29,013 bases of DNA, from contig CAMPIX010000023.1 in NCBI GenBank assembly GCA_946886565.1, positions 1 through 29,013 of the forward strand, in the 5' to 3' direction. The DNA is from an uncultured Altererythrobacter sp. (GTDB lineage Bacteria; Pseudomonadota; Alphaproteobacteria; Sphingomonadales; Sphingomonadaceae). The translations under genes were made by a program, and so were the position numbers. Shown here in pieces: positions 1-9,222 of the stretch (positions are counted from its first letter, which is position 1; the number at the start of each line of letters is the position of its first letter). Under the pieces are notes generated by a model, which saw nothing but the letters and a program-made list of their open reading frames with translations, was not told the origin of the DNA and did no database searches.

Positions 1-162
1 CTCATCCTGCTCGTCGCGATGGTCGGCGCGATCGTGCTGACCCACCGCGAACGGCCCGAGGGCGCGCGCGGCCACCAGAACATCGGCAAGCAGAACCGCC
101 GCCGGCCGGAAGAAGCGACGGTTATGAAGAAGCCCGAGATCGGTAAGGGGGTCGAGCTGTGA
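1..162 (+). CDS. nuoJ: NADH-quinone oxidoreductase subunit J, C-terminal end (partial)
   Basis: The window opens inside a reading frame of 53 codons ending in TGA at 160-162. It begins with the end of a hydrophobic helix ([18 protein letters not shown]) and continues as a charged, Arg/Lys-rich tail. A last transmembrane helix followed by a short basic tail fits the C-terminus of NuoJ, the membrane subunit of complex I encoded just before nuoK in nearly all nuo operons. The stop codon overlaps the nuoK GTG start by 4 nt (GTGA), which suggests translational coupling. The identification rests on this position and tail; the diagnostic part of the protein lies outside the window. Confidence 0.85.
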   Translation, partial: LILLVAMVGAIVLTHRERPEGARGHQNIGKQNRRRPEEATVMKKPEIGKGVEL

Positions 163-464
163 TCGGCATCGAACATTACGTCGTCGTGAGCGCGATCCTG
201 TTCGTGCTCGGGGTGCTCGGCATCTTCCTCAACCGCAAGAACGTGATCGTGATCCTGATGGCGATCGAGCTGATCCTGCTCGCGGTGAACATCAACCTCG
301 TCGCGTTCAGCGCCTTCCTCGGCGACATGACCGGGCAGGTCTTCGCGATGTTCGTGCTGACCGTCGCCGCGGGCGAGGCGGCGATCGGGCTCGCGATCCT
401 CGTCATCTATTTCCGCCGCCGCGGCACGATCGCGGTCGATAGCGTCGACCGGCTGAAGGGATAG
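159..464 (+). CDS. nuoK: NADH-quinone oxidoreductase subunit K
   Basis: This 101-residue protein has three transmembrane helices, the normal size and topology of NuoK, a small antiporter-like (MrpC-related) proton-path subunit of complex I in the inner membrane. Glu37 (MAIELIL) and Glu73 (AAGEAAIG) sit inside the second and third helices, matching the two buried carboxylates known to matter for proton pumping in this family. The start is GTG at 159, overlapping the nuoJ stop. The next gene, nuoL, begins 121 nt downstream rather than immediately, because a palindromic repeat lies in the gap. Confidence 0.97.
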   Translation: MIGIEHYVVVSAILFVLGVLGIFLNRKNVIVILMAIELILLAVNINLVAFSAFLGDMTGQVFAMFVLTVAAGEAAIGLAILVIYFRRRGTIAVDSVDRLKG

Positions 465-484
465 AATCCGTGCACTCCTTCAAT

Positions 485-575
485 CCGTTCGCCCTGAGCT
501 TGTCGAAGGGCCGTTCTCCACTTTCAGCGCAGCGCCCGAAAACGTGCGGTGCTTCGACAAGCTCAGCACGAACGG
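485..575. repeat. Palindromic two-hairpin repeat (REPIN/BIME-like), copy A
   Basis: Two 27-nt arms (485-511 and 549-575) are imperfect inverted repeats around a 37-nt spacer. Each arm is also a hairpin: the left is GCCCT/AGGGC and the right is GTGCT/AGCAC, both closing the same 11-nt loop (GAGCTTGTCGA, or its complement on the right). Both arms end in CCGTTCG/CGAACGG. Two compensatory base-pair changes with an invariant loop are what paired REP hairpins show. Near-identical copies lie at 2668-2758 and 26324-26417. The element starts 20 nt after the nuoK stop and ends 10 nt before the nuoL start. Confidence 0.9.
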
Positions 576-588
576 GGGTTTGTAAGTG
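574..588 (+). promoter_or_regulatory. nuoL ribosome-binding site at the edge of repeat A
   Basis: The only purine-rich Shine-Dalgarno-like tract before the nuoL GTG (586) is a run of five G at 574-578. Its first two bases are the outer end of the repeat's right arm. It sits 7 nt from the start codon. The same layout recurs before nuoM (GGGA at 2757-2760, start at 2769). The repeat end therefore appears to contribute to the ribosome-binding site of both genes; this is inferred from sequence only. Confidence 0.5.
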
Positions 589-2646
589 AACTCCATCCTC
601 GTCATCGTCTTCCTGCCGCTGCTCGCGGCGATCGTCGGCGGGCTGGGCAACCGGGCGCTCGGCAACACGGTGGTGAAATCGCTCACCACCGGGGCGCTGT
701 TCGTATCGTGCGCGCTGTCGTGGCCGATCTTCCTCGATTTCGTCGCGGGCAATGCCGAGGCGCAGGTCGTGCCGGTGCTGCAATGGGTGCGGTCGGGCAC
801 GCTGAGCTTCGACTGGGCGCTGCGTGTCGACGCGCTGACCGCGGTCATGCTGGTGGTGATCACCACCGTCTCGGCGCTCGTCCACCTCTATAGCTGGGGC
901 TATATGGAGGAGGACCCGGATCAGCCGCGGTTCTTCGCCTACCTCTCGCTGTTCACCTTCGCGATGCTGATGCTGGTGACCGCGGACAACCTGGTGCAGA
1001 TGTTCTTCGGCTGGGAGGGTGTCGGCCTCGCGAGCTATCTGCTGATCGGCTTCTGGTTCAAGAAGCCGAGCGCCAACAAGGCGGCGATCAAGGCGTTCGT
1101 GGTCAACCGCGTGGGCGATCTCGGCTTCATGCTCGGCATCTTCGGCACCTTCCTGGTGTTCCAGACGACCTCGATCCCCGAGATTCTCGCCGCCGCGCCG
1201 GGCATGAGCGGCAGTTCGATCGGCTTCCTCGGCATGCGGCTGCAGACGATGGACGTGCTGTGCGTGCTGCTGTTCATCGGCGCGATGGGCAAGTCGGCGC
1301 AGCTCGGCCTTCACACCTGGCTGCCCGACGCGATGGAAGGCCCGACGCCGGTCTCCGCGCTGATCCACGCCGCCACGATGGTGACCGCGGGCGTGTTCAT
1401 GGTCTGCCGCCTCAGCCCCATGTTCGAGACCGCACCGGTCGCGCTCGCCATGGTGACCTTCGTCGGCGCCGCGACCTGCTTCTTCGCGGCGACGATCGGC
1501 ACCACCCAGTGGGACATCAAGCGGGTGATCGCCTATTCGACCTGTAGCCAGCTCGGCTACATGTTCTTCGCCGCGGGCGTCGGCGCCTATGGCGCGGCGA
1601 TGTTCCACCTGTTCACCCACGCCTTCTTCAAGGCGCTGCTGTTCCTCGGCGCGGGCTCGGTCATCCACGCGATGCACCACGAGCAGGACATGCGCTATTA
1701 CGGCGCGCTGCGTAAGCATATCCCGTTCACCTTCTGGGCGATGATGGCGGGCACGCTCGCGATCACCGGCGTCGGTATCTATTGGCTCCATGCGGGCTTC
1801 GCGGGCTTCCACTCGAAGGATGCGATCCTCGAAGTCGCGTTCGCGCGGGGGACCGAGATGGCGACCTTCGCCTTCTGGATGGGCGCGGTCGCGGCGCTGC
1901 TCACCAGCTTCTATTCGTGGCGTCTGATGTTCCTGACCTTCTGGGGCAAGCCGCGCTGGGCCGAGAGCGAGCATATCCAGCACGCCGTCCACCACGGCCA
2001 CGACGAGCCGGAGGACGCCAATCCCCCGGCGCAGGAAGACGCCGGGCACGATGCCACGCACCACGTCCCGTCCCCCGAGCACGGAGACGGCACCGCGGGC
2101 TATCATCCGCACGAGAGCCCGCTCTCGATGCTGATCCCGCTCGGGGTGCTAACGCTCGGCGCGATTTTCGCGGGCTGGGTGTTCAGCCACGCCTTCCTCG
2201 ACGATCCCGCGTTCTGGGGCGGCTCGATCTTCTACAACGAGGCGCTGGTGCATCAGATGCACGCCGTGCCGCTGTGGGTGAAGCTGACCGCGAGCGTGGT
2301 GATGTTGCTCGGGCTGTTCGGCGCCTGGCTCGCCTACATCCGCGACACCTCGATCCCGGGCAAATTCGTCGAGCAGTTCAGCCTGGTGCACAACTTCGTC
2401 TATCGGAAGTGGTACTTCGACGAGCTCTACAACCTCGTGTTCGTGAAGCCGGCGTTCTGGTTCGGGCGCCAGTTCTGGCAGCGCGGCGACAAGGGCGTGA
2501 TCGACCGCTTCGGGCCCGACGGTGCCGCCTGGGTCGTCGCCCGCGGCTCGGTCGTCGCGAAGAAGGTCCAGTCCGGATATCTCTATAGTTATGCGCTGGT
2601 CATGCTCCTCGGGCTGGTCGCCGCGGTTACCTGGGTGCTGTTGTGA
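586..2646 (+). CDS. nuoL: NADH-quinone oxidoreductase subunit L
   Basis: This 686-residue polytopic membrane protein is the distal antiporter-like (MrpA/ND5-type) proton-pumping subunit of complex I. The family signature around Glu144 ([16 protein letters not shown]) is present at the same number as in E. coli NuoL. Further family motifs are [35 protein letters not shown] and [16 protein letters not shown]. Residues about 462-512 form a hydrophilic insertion rich in His (11), Asp and Glu between late helices; acidic/His loops here are common in alphaproteobacterial NuoL. The C-terminal part carries the long lateral-helix region. The start is GTG at 586, chosen for its fit to the family N-terminus. 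Repeats lie immediately before and after the gene. Confidence 0.98.
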   Translation: MNSILVIVFLPLLAAIVGGLGNRALGNTVVKSLTTGALFVSCALSWPIFLDFVAGNAEAQVVPVLQWVRSGTLSFDWALRVDALTAVMLVVITTVSALVHLYSWGYMEEDPDQPRFFAYLSLFTFAMLMLVTADNLVQMFFGWEGVGLASYLLIGFWFKKPSANKAAIKAFVVNRVGDLGFMLGIFGTFLVFQTTSIPEILAAAPGMSGSSIGFLGMRLQTMDVLCVLLFIGAMGKSAQLGLHTWLPDAMEGPTPVSALIHAATMVTAGVFMVCRLSPMFETAPVALAMVTFVGAATCFFAATIGTTQWDIKRVIAYSTCSQLGYMFFAAGVGAYGAAMFHLFTHAFFKALLFLGAGSVIHAMHHEQDMRYYGALRKHIPFTFWAMMAGTLAITGVGIYWLHAGFAGFHSKDAILEVAFARGTEMATFAFWMGAVAALLTSFYSWRLMFLTFWGKPRWAESEHIQHAVHHGHDEPEDANPPAQEDAGHDATHHVPSPEHGDGTAGYHPHESPLSMLIPLGVLTLGAIFAGWVFSHAFLDDPAFWGGSIFYNEALVHQMHAVPLWVKLTASVVMLLGLFGAWLAYIRDTSIPGKFVEQFSLVHNFVYRKWYFDELYNLVFVKPAFWFGRQFWQRGDKGVIDRFGPDGAAWVVARGSVVAKKVQSGYLYSYALVMLLGLVAAVTWVLL

Positions 2647-2667
2647 TTACGTTGCGCACCCCTCCAT

Positions 2668-2758
2668 CCGTTCGCCCTGAGCTTGTCGAAGGGCCGTTCT
2701 TCCTTTCCAGCGCAGCACCTCAAGAAAAGCGGTGCTTCGACAAGCTCAGCACGAACGG
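2668..2758. repeat. Palindromic two-hairpin repeat (REPIN/BIME-like), copy B
   Basis: This copy has the same length as copy A (91 bp) with identical 27-nt arms at 2668-2694 and 2732-2758. The 37-nt spacer is clearly related to that of copy A, starting CGTTCT and sharing TTTC and AGCGCAGC segments, but it has diverged. The copy begins 21 nt after the nuoL stop and ends 10 nt before the nuoM GTG, almost the same placement as copy A. The upstream flanks of A and B also resemble each other, so the repeated unit may extend slightly further out. Confidence 0.9.
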
Positions 2759-2768
2759 GATCTGTTAA

Positions 2769-4331
2769 GTGGGCGAATTTCCCATCCTCTCACTAATGCT
2801 GCTGGTGCCGCTGGTGGCGGGGCTGGCGTGCCTGTTCGTCGAGGCGAAGGCCGCGCGCAGCATCGCGCTCGCGGCGACGCTGATCGACCTCGCGCTCGGC
2901 ATAACGCTGTGGCTGAACTACGACATCGGCGGGGCGCAGTGGCAGTTCACCGAGCGCTACGAGATATTCGCGGGCTTCAACTACGCGCTCGGGATCGACG
3001 GAATCGCGCTGCTGCTGATCGTGCTCAGCACGTTCCTGATGCCGATCTGCATCCTCGCGAGCTGGGACGCGATCCAGAAGCGCGTGGGCGAATACATGGC
3101 GGCGTTCCTGCTGATGGAACTGCTGATGATCGGCGTGTTCGCGGCGCAGGACCTGTTCCTGTTCTACATCTTCTTCGAAGCTGGGCTGATCCCGATGTAC
3201 CTGATCATCGGCATCTGGGGCGGCAAGGACCGGATCTACGCCAGCTACAAGTTCTTCCTCTACACGCTGCTCGGCTCGGTGCTGATGCTGATCGCGATGC
3301 TGTGGATGGTGAACGAGGCGGGCACGACCGACATCCCGACGCTGATGCAGTACGATTTCCCGCCCGCGGCGCAGACCTGGCTGTGGCTGGCGTTCTTCGC
3401 CAGCTTCGCGGTCAAGATGCCGATGTGGCCGGTGCACACCTGGTTGCCCGACGCGCACGTCCAGGCCCCGACCGCGGGCTCGGTGATCCTCGCGGGCGTG
3501 CTGCTCAAGATGGGCGGCTACGGCTTCATCCGCTTCAGCCTGCCGATGTTCCCCGAAGCGAGCGCGCAGTTCGTGTGGCTGATCTGGGGCCTCAGCATGG
3601 CCGCCGTGGTCATCACCAGCCTGATCGCGCTGGTGCAGCAGGACATGAAGAAGCTGATCGCCTATTCGAGCGTAGCGCACATGGCGATCGTCACCATCGG
3701 GCTGTTCGCGTTCAACGTGCAGGGCCTCGAAGGCGCGATGATCGTGATGCTCAGCCACGGGCTCGTCTCGGGCGCGCTGTTCCTGTGCGTCGGCGTGATC
3801 TACGACCGCCTGCACACGCGCGAGATCGACCGTTACGGCGGCCTCGCGATCAACATGCCCAAGTACGCGCTGTTCTTCATGCTGTTCACGATGGCGAGCA
3901 TCGGCCTGCCGGGGACGAGCGGCTTCGTGGGCGAGTTCCTGAGCCTCGCGGGCATCTACCAGGCGAACAGCTGGGTCACGCTAGTGTGCACCACCGGCAT
4001 CATTCTGGGTGCGGCCTATATGCTCTACCTCTACTGGCGCATCGCCTTCGGGGTGCAGAAGAACGCCGACGCGGCCGCCATGCCCGACCTCACCTTGCGC
4101 GAATGGCTGATGCTCGGCCCGATCGCTGCGGCGGTGCTGTGGATGGGGGTCTATCCCGAAAGCTTCCTCGCGCCGATGCGGCAGGACATCGCGGCGCTCG
4201 ACGCGCGACTCGCCCGCGCTGCGCCGGAGGGTGACGCGCACGTTGCCGCCGGCACCCCGCGTGCCGCGGCAGCGAACGCCGTGGAGGGCGAGCATGGCGC
4301 CGGCCATGCTGAGGCGGAGGGAGCGCACTGA
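2769..4331 (+). CDS. nuoM: NADH-quinone oxidoreductase subunit M
   Basis: This 520-residue polytopic membrane protein is the central antiporter-like (ND4-type) proton-pumping subunit of complex I. Glu137 (FFEAGLIPMYLIIGIWGG) corresponds to the essential Glu of the family. Other family motifs are KMPMWPVHTWLPDAHVQAPT and KKLIAYSSVAHM. The last 45 or so residues form an Ala/His/Glu-rich hydrophilic tail (ending EGEHGAGHAEAEGAH) beyond the last helix, which makes the protein slightly longer than E. coli NuoM. The start is GTG at 2769, 10 nt after repeat B. The stop shares its last base with the nuoN start (TGATG), indicating coupled translation. Confidence 0.98.
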   Translation: MGEFPILSLMLLVPLVAGLACLFVEAKAARSIALAATLIDLALGITLWLNYDIGGAQWQFTERYEIFAGFNYALGIDGIALLLIVLSTFLMPICILASWDAIQKRVGEYMAAFLLMELLMIGVFAAQDLFLFYIFFEAGLIPMYLIIGIWGGKDRIYASYKFFLYTLLGSVLMLIAMLWMVNEAGTTDIPTLMQYDFPPAAQTWLWLAFFASFAVKMPMWPVHTWLPDAHVQAPTAGSVILAGVLLKMGGYGFIRFSLPMFPEASAQFVWLIWGLSMAAVVITSLIALVQQDMKKLIAYSSVAHMAIVTIGLFAFNVQGLEGAMIVMLSHGLVSGALFLCVGVIYDRLHTREIDRYGGLAINMPKYALFFMLFTMASIGLPGTSGFVGEFLSLAGIYQANSWVTLVCTTGIILGAAYMLYLYWRIAFGVQKNADAAAMPDLTLREWLMLGPIAAAVLWMGVYPESFLAPMRQDIAALDARLARAAPEGDAHVAAGTPRAAAANAVEGEHGAGHAEAEGAH

Positions 4332-5791
4332 TGGACTATTCGTCGTCGCTCGCGCTCATCGCGCCCGAAATCGTGCTCAGCCTCTCGGGGCTGGCGCTGC
4401 TGCTGATCGCGGCGTGGAGCCGCAATTCGGGGCGGCTCGTCTCGATCCTCGCTGCGGTGGCGCTCGGCGGGGCGGCCTTCCTCGTCGCGTCCGCGCTGTG
4501 CAACGGCGCGATGGGGCCGGATACGATCGCGTTCGGCGGGCAGTTCGCCGCCGACGCCTTCGCCTCGTTCGCCAAGATCCTGATCTTCCTCGCCGCAATC
4601 GGCTGCCTGATGGTCGCGCCGCGGTTCTTCGACCGCGACGGGGCGCTGCGGCCCGAGTATCCGGTGCTGATGCTGCTCGCCACGCTCGGCATGGCGATCA
4701 TGGTTTCGGCGACCGATTTCATGACGCTCTACATCGGGCTCGAGCTAAACAGCCTCGCGGCCTACGTGCTCGCCTCGTTCATGCGCACCGACGGGCGCTC
4801 GGCGGAAGCTGGCCTCAAGTACTTCGTGCTCGGCGCGCTCGCGAGCGGCATCCTGCTCTACGGCACCAGCCTGATCTACGGCTTCACCGGCACGACCGCG
4901 TTCTCGGGTGTGCGCGCCGCTATGGCGGGCGAGCTTTCGATGGGCATGCTGTTCGGGCTGATCTTCGTGCTCGCCGGCCTCGCGTTCAAGATCGCTGCGG
5001 TGCCGTTCCACATGTGGACCCCCGACGTTTACGAAGGCGCGCCGACGCCGGTGACGACGTTCTTCGCCACCGCGCCCAAGGTCGCCGCGATCGCGCTGAC
5101 CGCACGGGTCGCGCTCGACGCGTTCGGCGCGCAGATCGACGCCTGGCGGCAGATCGTGATCTTCGCCGCGCTCGCCTCGATCGTGCTCGGCGCGCTGGGC
5201 GCGATCGGGCAGAGCAACCTCAAGCGGCTGCTCGCCTATTCGTCGATCAACAACGTCGGCTTCATCCTGATCGGCCTCGCCGCGGCGACCGCCGCCGGGC
5301 TGTCGGCCATGCTGGTCTATCTCGCGATCTACGTCGCGATGTCGCTCGGCAGCTTCGTCGCGGTGCTGATGCTCAAGAATGCGCAGGGCGAGCAACTCGA
5401 GGGTGTGGCGGACATCGCCGGGCTGTCGGGCACCCGGCCGCTGCTCGCGCTGTGCCTGGCGATGATGATGTTCAGCCTCGCGGGCATTCCGCCGCTGTTC
5501 GGCTTCTGGGGCAAGTTCGTGGTCTTCCAGGCCGCGGTGCAGGCGGACCTCGTCGCGCTGGCGGCGATCGGCATCGCGGCGAGCGTGATCGGCGCGTTCT
5601 ACTACATCAAGATCGTCAAGGTGATGTACTTCGACGATGCGGCCGATGTGGCGACGGGCAAGAGCGACTGGGCGCACTGGCTGATCCTCGGCGTCTGCGC
5701 CGTGATCGTCTCGCCGCTCGGCTACCTGCTGACGGTGCCGCTGGGCGAGCTGGCCGACCTCGCCGCCGTGGCGCTGCTGTTCGTCGCTTGA
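4331..5791 (+). CDS. nuoN: NADH-quinone oxidoreductase subunit N
   Basis: This 486-residue membrane protein is the third antiporter-like (ND2-type) proton-pumping subunit, closing the complex I operon. Motifs include TLYIGLELNSLAAYVLA with the conserved in-helix Glu, FKIAAVPFHMWTPDVYEGAP, and NLKRLLAYSSINNVGFILIG. The length is typical of NuoN. The ATG at 4331 shares its A with the nuoM stop. The TGA stop (5789-5791) overlaps the TTG start of birA, so the cofactor and RNA-processing genes that follow are probably on the same transcript. Confidence 0.98.
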   Translation: MDYSSSLALIAPEIVLSLSGLALLLIAAWSRNSGRLVSILAAVALGGAAFLVASALCNGAMGPDTIAFGGQFAADAFASFAKILIFLAAIGCLMVAPRFFDRDGALRPEYPVLMLLATLGMAIMVSATDFMTLYIGLELNSLAAYVLASFMRTDGRSAEAGLKYFVLGALASGILLYGTSLIYGFTGTTAFSGVRAAMAGELSMGMLFGLIFVLAGLAFKIAAVPFHMWTPDVYEGAPTPVTTFFATAPKVAAIALTARVALDAFGAQIDAWRQIVIFAALASIVLGALGAIGQSNLKRLLAYSSINNVGFILIGLAAATAAGLSAMLVYLAIYVAMSLGSFVAVLMLKNAQGEQLEGVADIAGLSGTRPLLALCLAMMMFSLAGIPPLFGFWGKFVVFQAAVQADLVALAAIGIAASVIGAFYYIKIVKVMYFDDAADVATGKSDWAHWLILGVCAVIVSPLGYLLTVPLGELADLAAVALLFVA

Positions 5792-6498
5792 TCGAAACCG
5801 TAGCCGAAACAGGATCGACCAATGCCGATCTCGCCGCGCGGTTGCGCGCGGGCGAGCGCGTGGCGGAGGGCGACTGGCTCGTCGCCGACCGGCAAATGGC
5901 GGGCCGCGGACGGCAGGGCCGGCCGTGGTCCGGTGGTGCGGGCAACTTCATGGGCTCGACAGTGGTTCGCCCCGGTGCGGGCGATCCTCCGGCGCACACG
6001 CTGACGCTGGCCGTCGCCCTCGCGCTCTACGAAACCGTGTTGCCGCTGCTCGCCGATCCGCGCACGCTGGCGATCAAGTGGCCCAATGACCTGCTGCTGC
6101 GCGGTGCGAAGCTCTCCGGGATTTTGCTCGAGCGCGAGGGCGATGCAGTGGTGATCGGTATCGGCGTCAACCTGGCGCAGGCGCCGGACTTGCCCGACCG
6201 GCCAACCGTCGCGCTGGCGAAATTCGGCCCGAAGCCGGACCGAGACGCTTTCGCACTTGCGCTCGCTGGCGCGTTCGACCGCGAGATCGAACGGTGGCGC
6301 ACCTTCGGAACCGAGCCGCTCATTCGCCGCTGGCTTGCGGCCGCGCACCCGGTGGGTACACCGCTCAAGGTCCACGATGCGGGCGGGGCGGTGGTGAATG
6401 GCGCGTTCGAAGGCCTGGCGCCGGACGCATCGCTGCTGCTGCGCTTGGAAGATGGCACGCGTCGTGCCATCCACGCCGGCGACGTGACGCTCGGTTGA
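5788..6498 (+). CDS. birA: Biotin--[acetyl-CoA-carboxylase] ligase
   Basis: The protein has 236 residues and activates biotin to biotinyl-AMP before transferring it to the biotin carrier protein of acetyl-CoA carboxylase. The biotin-binding loop GRGRQGR is at residues 39-45, KWPND at 97-101, and KLSGILLE with the active-site Lys at 108. The protein lacks the N-terminal DNA-binding domain of E. coli BirA, so it is an enzyme-only form, as is usual in this gene order. The start is TTG at 5788, overlapping the nuoN stop (TTGA): the protein then begins [11 protein letters not shown], the usual family N-terminus. The frame stays open upstream inside nuoN, but that part is a shadow. nuoN-birA-coaX-rnj is a common alphaproteobacterial order. 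Confidence 0.95.
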   Translation: MIETVAETGSTNADLAARLRAGERVAEGDWLVADRQMAGRGRQGRPWSGGAGNFMGSTVVRPGAGDPPAHTLTLAVALALYETVLPLLADPRTLAIKWPNDLLLRGAKLSGILLEREGDAVVIGIGVNLAQAPDLPDRPTVALAKFGPKPDRDAFALALAGAFDREIERWRTFGTEPLIRRWLAAAHPVGTPLKVHDAGGAVVNGAFEGLAPDASLLLRLEDGTRRAIHAGDVTLG

Positions 6499-6509
6499 AG
6501 GACCTTTCA

Positions 6510-7295
6510 ATGCTGCTCGCCGCCGATGTCGGAAACACCAACGTGGTCTTCGCCCTGTTCGAGGGCCGCGAAATCAAGGCGCGCTGGCGCATCGCGACCG
6601 ATGCGCGCCGTACCGGTGACGAATACGCGGTGTGGCTGCTCCAGCTCCTCGGGATCGAGGGCGTCGCGCGCGAGGCGATCACGCAGATCATCGTCGGATC
6701 GGTCGTACCGCGGGCGGTCCACAACCTGACCGTGCTGGCGGAGAAGTACTTCGGGATAACGCCGCTTATCGCGGGCGAGGGCAGGGCGGACTGGGGCATC
6801 CCGGTCGATGTCGACGAGCCGCGCTCGCTCGGCGCGGACCGCGCGCTCAACGCGATTGCCGCGCACGCCAAGTACGACGGCGACCTGATCGTGGTTGACT
6901 TCGGCACCGCGACGACGTTCGATGCGGTCGATTTCAACGGCACCTACAAGGGCGGGATCATCGCGCCGGGGATCAACCTCTCGCTCGACGCGCTGGTCGG
7001 CAATACGGCGAAGCTCCCACGCATCGCGATCGAGGCGCCGCGCGGAGAGAGCGTGATCGGCACCAACACCGAGGACCAGATGCTGATCGGCGTGTTCTGG
7101 GGTTATGTGGCGATGATGGAGGGGCTGATTTCGCGGATGCGGGCCGAAATCGGGCGACCGGCGCGGGTGGTCGCGACCGGCGGACTCGCGATCCTGTTCG
7201 ACGAGCATACCGAGATATTCGACGCGGTCGACGCCGACCTGACCCTCGAGGGGCTGGCGATCCTGGCGGAGCGCGCCCACGAGAAAGAGCGATGA
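6510..7295 (+). CDS. coaX: Type III pantothenate kinase
   Basis: The protein has 261 residues. It phosphorylates pantothenate, the first step of CoA synthesis, in the cytoplasm. It belongs to the ASKHA fold: the phosphate-binding motif DVGNTN is at residues 6-11, the catalytic Asp110 in LGADR at 107-111, and [11 protein letters not shown] near 128-138. The ATG at 6510 is preceded by AAGGAC at about 6498-6503. The frame stays open further upstream, but that part overlaps birA and has no family similarity. The length is normal for CoaX. The stop is one base before the next start (rnj). Confidence 0.96.
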   Translation: MLLAADVGNTNVVFALFEGREIKARWRIATDARRTGDEYAVWLLQLLGIEGVAREAITQIIVGSVVPRAVHNLTVLAEKYFGITPLIAGEGRADWGIPVDVDEPRSLGADRALNAIAAHAKYDGDLIVVDFGTATTFDAVDFNGTYKGGIIAPGINLSLDALVGNTAKLPRIAIEAPRGESVIGTNTEDQMLIGVFWGYVAMMEGLISRMRAEIGRPARVVATGGLAILFDEHTEIFDAVDADLTLEGLAILAERAHEKER

Positions 7296-7296
7296 C

Positions 7297-8949
7297 ATGA
7301 AAAAGGATTTCAGGCCCGAAAGCGAACTGCTCTTCCTCGCGCTCGGCGGGTCGGGCGAGATCGGCATGAACGTCAACCTCTACGGGTGCGACGGCAAGTG
7401 GCTGATGGTCGATCTCGGGATGACTTTCTCGGGGGGCGAGTATCCGGGGGTCGATCTCGTGTTCGCCGACCTCGAGTTCATCGAGGACCGCGCGAAGGAT
7501 CTGGTCGGCGTGGTCCTGACCCACGCGCACGAGGACCATATCGGCGCGGTCCCCTATTTCGCGGCCGAGCTCGGCGTGCCACTCTATGCCACCCCGTTCA
7601 CCGCCGATCTGGTGCTGCGCAAGCTGCAGGAAGCCGGCCTGTCGCGCTCGGTGAAGCTGAACGTGGTCGAGCATCTGGACAGCTTTGCACTGGGGCCGTT
7701 CGACATCTCCTACGTCCCGCTGGCGCATTCGATCGCCGAGGGCAACGCGCTGCTGATCGACACGCCCTACGGCCGCGTGTTCCACACCGGGGACTGGAAG
7801 CTCGACGAGGATCCGATCGTCGGCGAGCCGACCACCGAGGAAGAGCTGACCGAGATCGGCGACGAGGGCGTGCTCGCGCTGGTGTGCGATTCGACCAACG
7901 TGTTCAATCCGAACCCGAGCGGCTCCGAAGGCGCGGTCTATGCCGGGCTGATGGACGAGGTGAAGCGCCATTCGGGCAAGCGGGTGCTCGTCACCACGTT
8001 CGCCTCGAACGTCGCGCGTCTGCATACTCTGGGCGAGGTTGCGAAGGCGACCGGGCGTCACCTCTGTGTCGCAGGCCGTTCGCTCGATCGTATTATCGAG
8101 GTAGCGCAGGACAACGGCTATCTCGAGGACCTGCCCGACCTTGTCGATTTCGACACCGCGATGCGTCTGCCGCGTGGCGAGGTCCTGATTCTGGCCACCG
8201 GCGGGCAGGGCGAGCCGCGCGCCGCACTCGCGCGGATTGCAGAGGGCAACCACCCGATCGAACTCGTTTCGGGCGACGTCGTGCTGTTTTCGAGCCGTCA
8301 GATACCCGGCAACGAGATTGCCATTGGCCGGGTGCAGAACCAGCTCGCCGCCCGCGGGATCGTGATGGTCACCGACCGGCAGAGCGCGATCCATGTTTCC
8401 GGCCATCCGGGACGGCCCGAGCTCGAGGCGCTCTACGGCTGGCTGCGGCCCGAAGTGCTCGTGCCTGTGCACGGCGAGATGCGGCACATGCACGAACAGG
8501 CGCGGCTCGGCGTCGCCAGCGGCATTCCCAGCGCGGTGGTGCAGAAGAACGGCGACATGGTGCGCCTCGCGCCCGGCGAACCCGGCAAGATCGCCGAAGT
8601 GCGTGCCGGCCGCCTGGTGCTCGACGGAGAGATCATCGCCCCGGCCGACGGTGATGGCGTGGTCATGCGCCGGCGGATCGCGGCCGAGGGGGCGCTCGTG
8701 GTGGTGCTGGCCGCGAACCGCACGATCGAGATCGAGAGCTTCGGGCTCCCGCTCGAGGAAGACATGGCCGACTTCGTCGCGGAGGCGAAGGAGGATATCG
8801 CCGCCGCGATCGACAAGCTGCGCGGCAAGTCCCGCGACGACGTGGCCGAGATTTCCGAAGCCGCGCGGCTCGCGGCGCGGCGCGCGGCGCGGCGCTGGTC
8901 GGGCAAGAGCCCGCAGGTCAAGGTCGTGATGGTCGGGGCTTCGAGCTAA
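7297..8949 (+). CDS. rnj: Ribonuclease J
   Basis: This 550-residue protein is an RNase J type metallo-beta-lactamase/beta-CASP ribonuclease, a cytoplasmic enzyme with 5' exonuclease and endonuclease activity in rRNA maturation and mRNA decay. The metal-binding motif THAHEDHIGA is at residues 75-84. Other visible motifs are PLAHSIAEGNALLIDTP, FHTGDWKLD, CDSTN, and the beta-CASP segment SSRQIPGNE followed by VSGHPGRPEL and PVHGEMRHM. In most alphaproteobacteria RNase J is the only member of the family and sits after coaX, as here. The ATG lies one base after the coaX stop. Confidence 0.96.
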   Translation: MKKDFRPESELLFLALGGSGEIGMNVNLYGCDGKWLMVDLGMTFSGGEYPGVDLVFADLEFIEDRAKDLVGVVLTHAHEDHIGAVPYFAAELGVPLYATPFTADLVLRKLQEAGLSRSVKLNVVEHLDSFALGPFDISYVPLAHSIAEGNALLIDTPYGRVFHTGDWKLDEDPIVGEPTTEEELTEIGDEGVLALVCDSTNVFNPNPSGSEGAVYAGLMDEVKRHSGKRVLVTTFASNVARLHTLGEVAKATGRHLCVAGRSLDRIIEVAQDNGYLEDLPDLVDFDTAMRLPRGEVLILATGGQGEPRAALARIAEGNHPIELVSGDVVLFSSRQIPGNEIAIGRVQNQLAARGIVMVTDRQSAIHVSGHPGRPELEALYGWLRPEVLVPVHGEMRHMHEQARLGVASGIPSAVVQKNGDMVRLAPGEPGKIAEVRAGRLVLDGEIIAPADGDGVVMRRRIAAEGALVVVLAANRTIEIESFGLPLEEDMADFVAEAKEDIAAAIDKLRGKSRDDVAEISEAARLAARRAARRWSGKSPQVKVVMVGASS

Positions 8950-8952
8950 CGT

Positions 8953-9222
8953 ATGCAGTGGACCTCGATACTCGCGATCTATCTGCTCGTGTGGGTGCTC
9001 AGCGCCTTCGTGATGCTGCCTCTCGGCATTCGTACGCACGACGAGCTGGGGATGGACAAGGTGCCGGGCCAGGCCGACAGCGCGCCGGGCAATTTCCGCC
9101 CATGGCGGGTGATACTGCGCGCCTCGATCCTCGCCGCGGCGGTGACCGGACTGTTCGCGCTCAACTATCACTACGGTTGGGTCGGGGTCGAAGACCTCGA
9201 TGTGACGAGGCTATTCGCGTAG
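8953..9222 (+). CDS. DUF1467 family small membrane protein
   Basis: This 89-residue protein has two predicted transmembrane helices (about residues 5-26 and 53-72). They flank a hydrophilic loop with the family-typical RTHDE and VPGQADSAPGN segments, which places it in DUF1467, an alphaproteobacterial family of unknown function usually encoded right after RNase J. It starts 3 nt after the rnj stop, so it likely ends the same operon. Its last 12 nt overlap the 3' end of the convergent coiled-coil gene. In many relatives proS or another housekeeping gene follows; here the conserved order is interrupted. Confidence 0.9.
   Translation: MQWTSILAIYLLVWVLSAFVMLPLGIRTHDELGMDKVPGQADSAPGNFRPWRVILRASILAAAVTGLFALNYHYGWVGVEDLDVTRLFA

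Noticed and set aside
485..575. Repeat copies as intrinsic terminators
   Set aside because: Hairpins are not followed by a T-run, and they sit inside operons whose downstream genes must be expressed; partial termination cannot be excluded.
403..2112. 569-codon open frame antisense to nuoL
   Set aside because: Arg/His/Glu-rich low-complexity translation typical of the antisense of a GC-rich gene; nuoL on the other strand is unmistakable. Its N- and C-terminal parts add only repeat sequence.
1957..2126. His/Asp/Glu-rich insertion in NuoL as a novel metal-binding domain
   Set aside because: Such loops are common in alphaproteobacterial NuoL, so I note it within the gene entry but do not treat it as new.
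4231..5787. Long upstream part of the frame that contains birA
   Set aside because: Runs through nuoN in another frame with Arg-rich nonsense; family similarity begins only at TTG 5788.
6973..9171. 732-codon open frame antisense to coaX and rnj
   Set aside because: Mirror of two well-identified genes; composition dominated by Arg, His and Asp with no domain.
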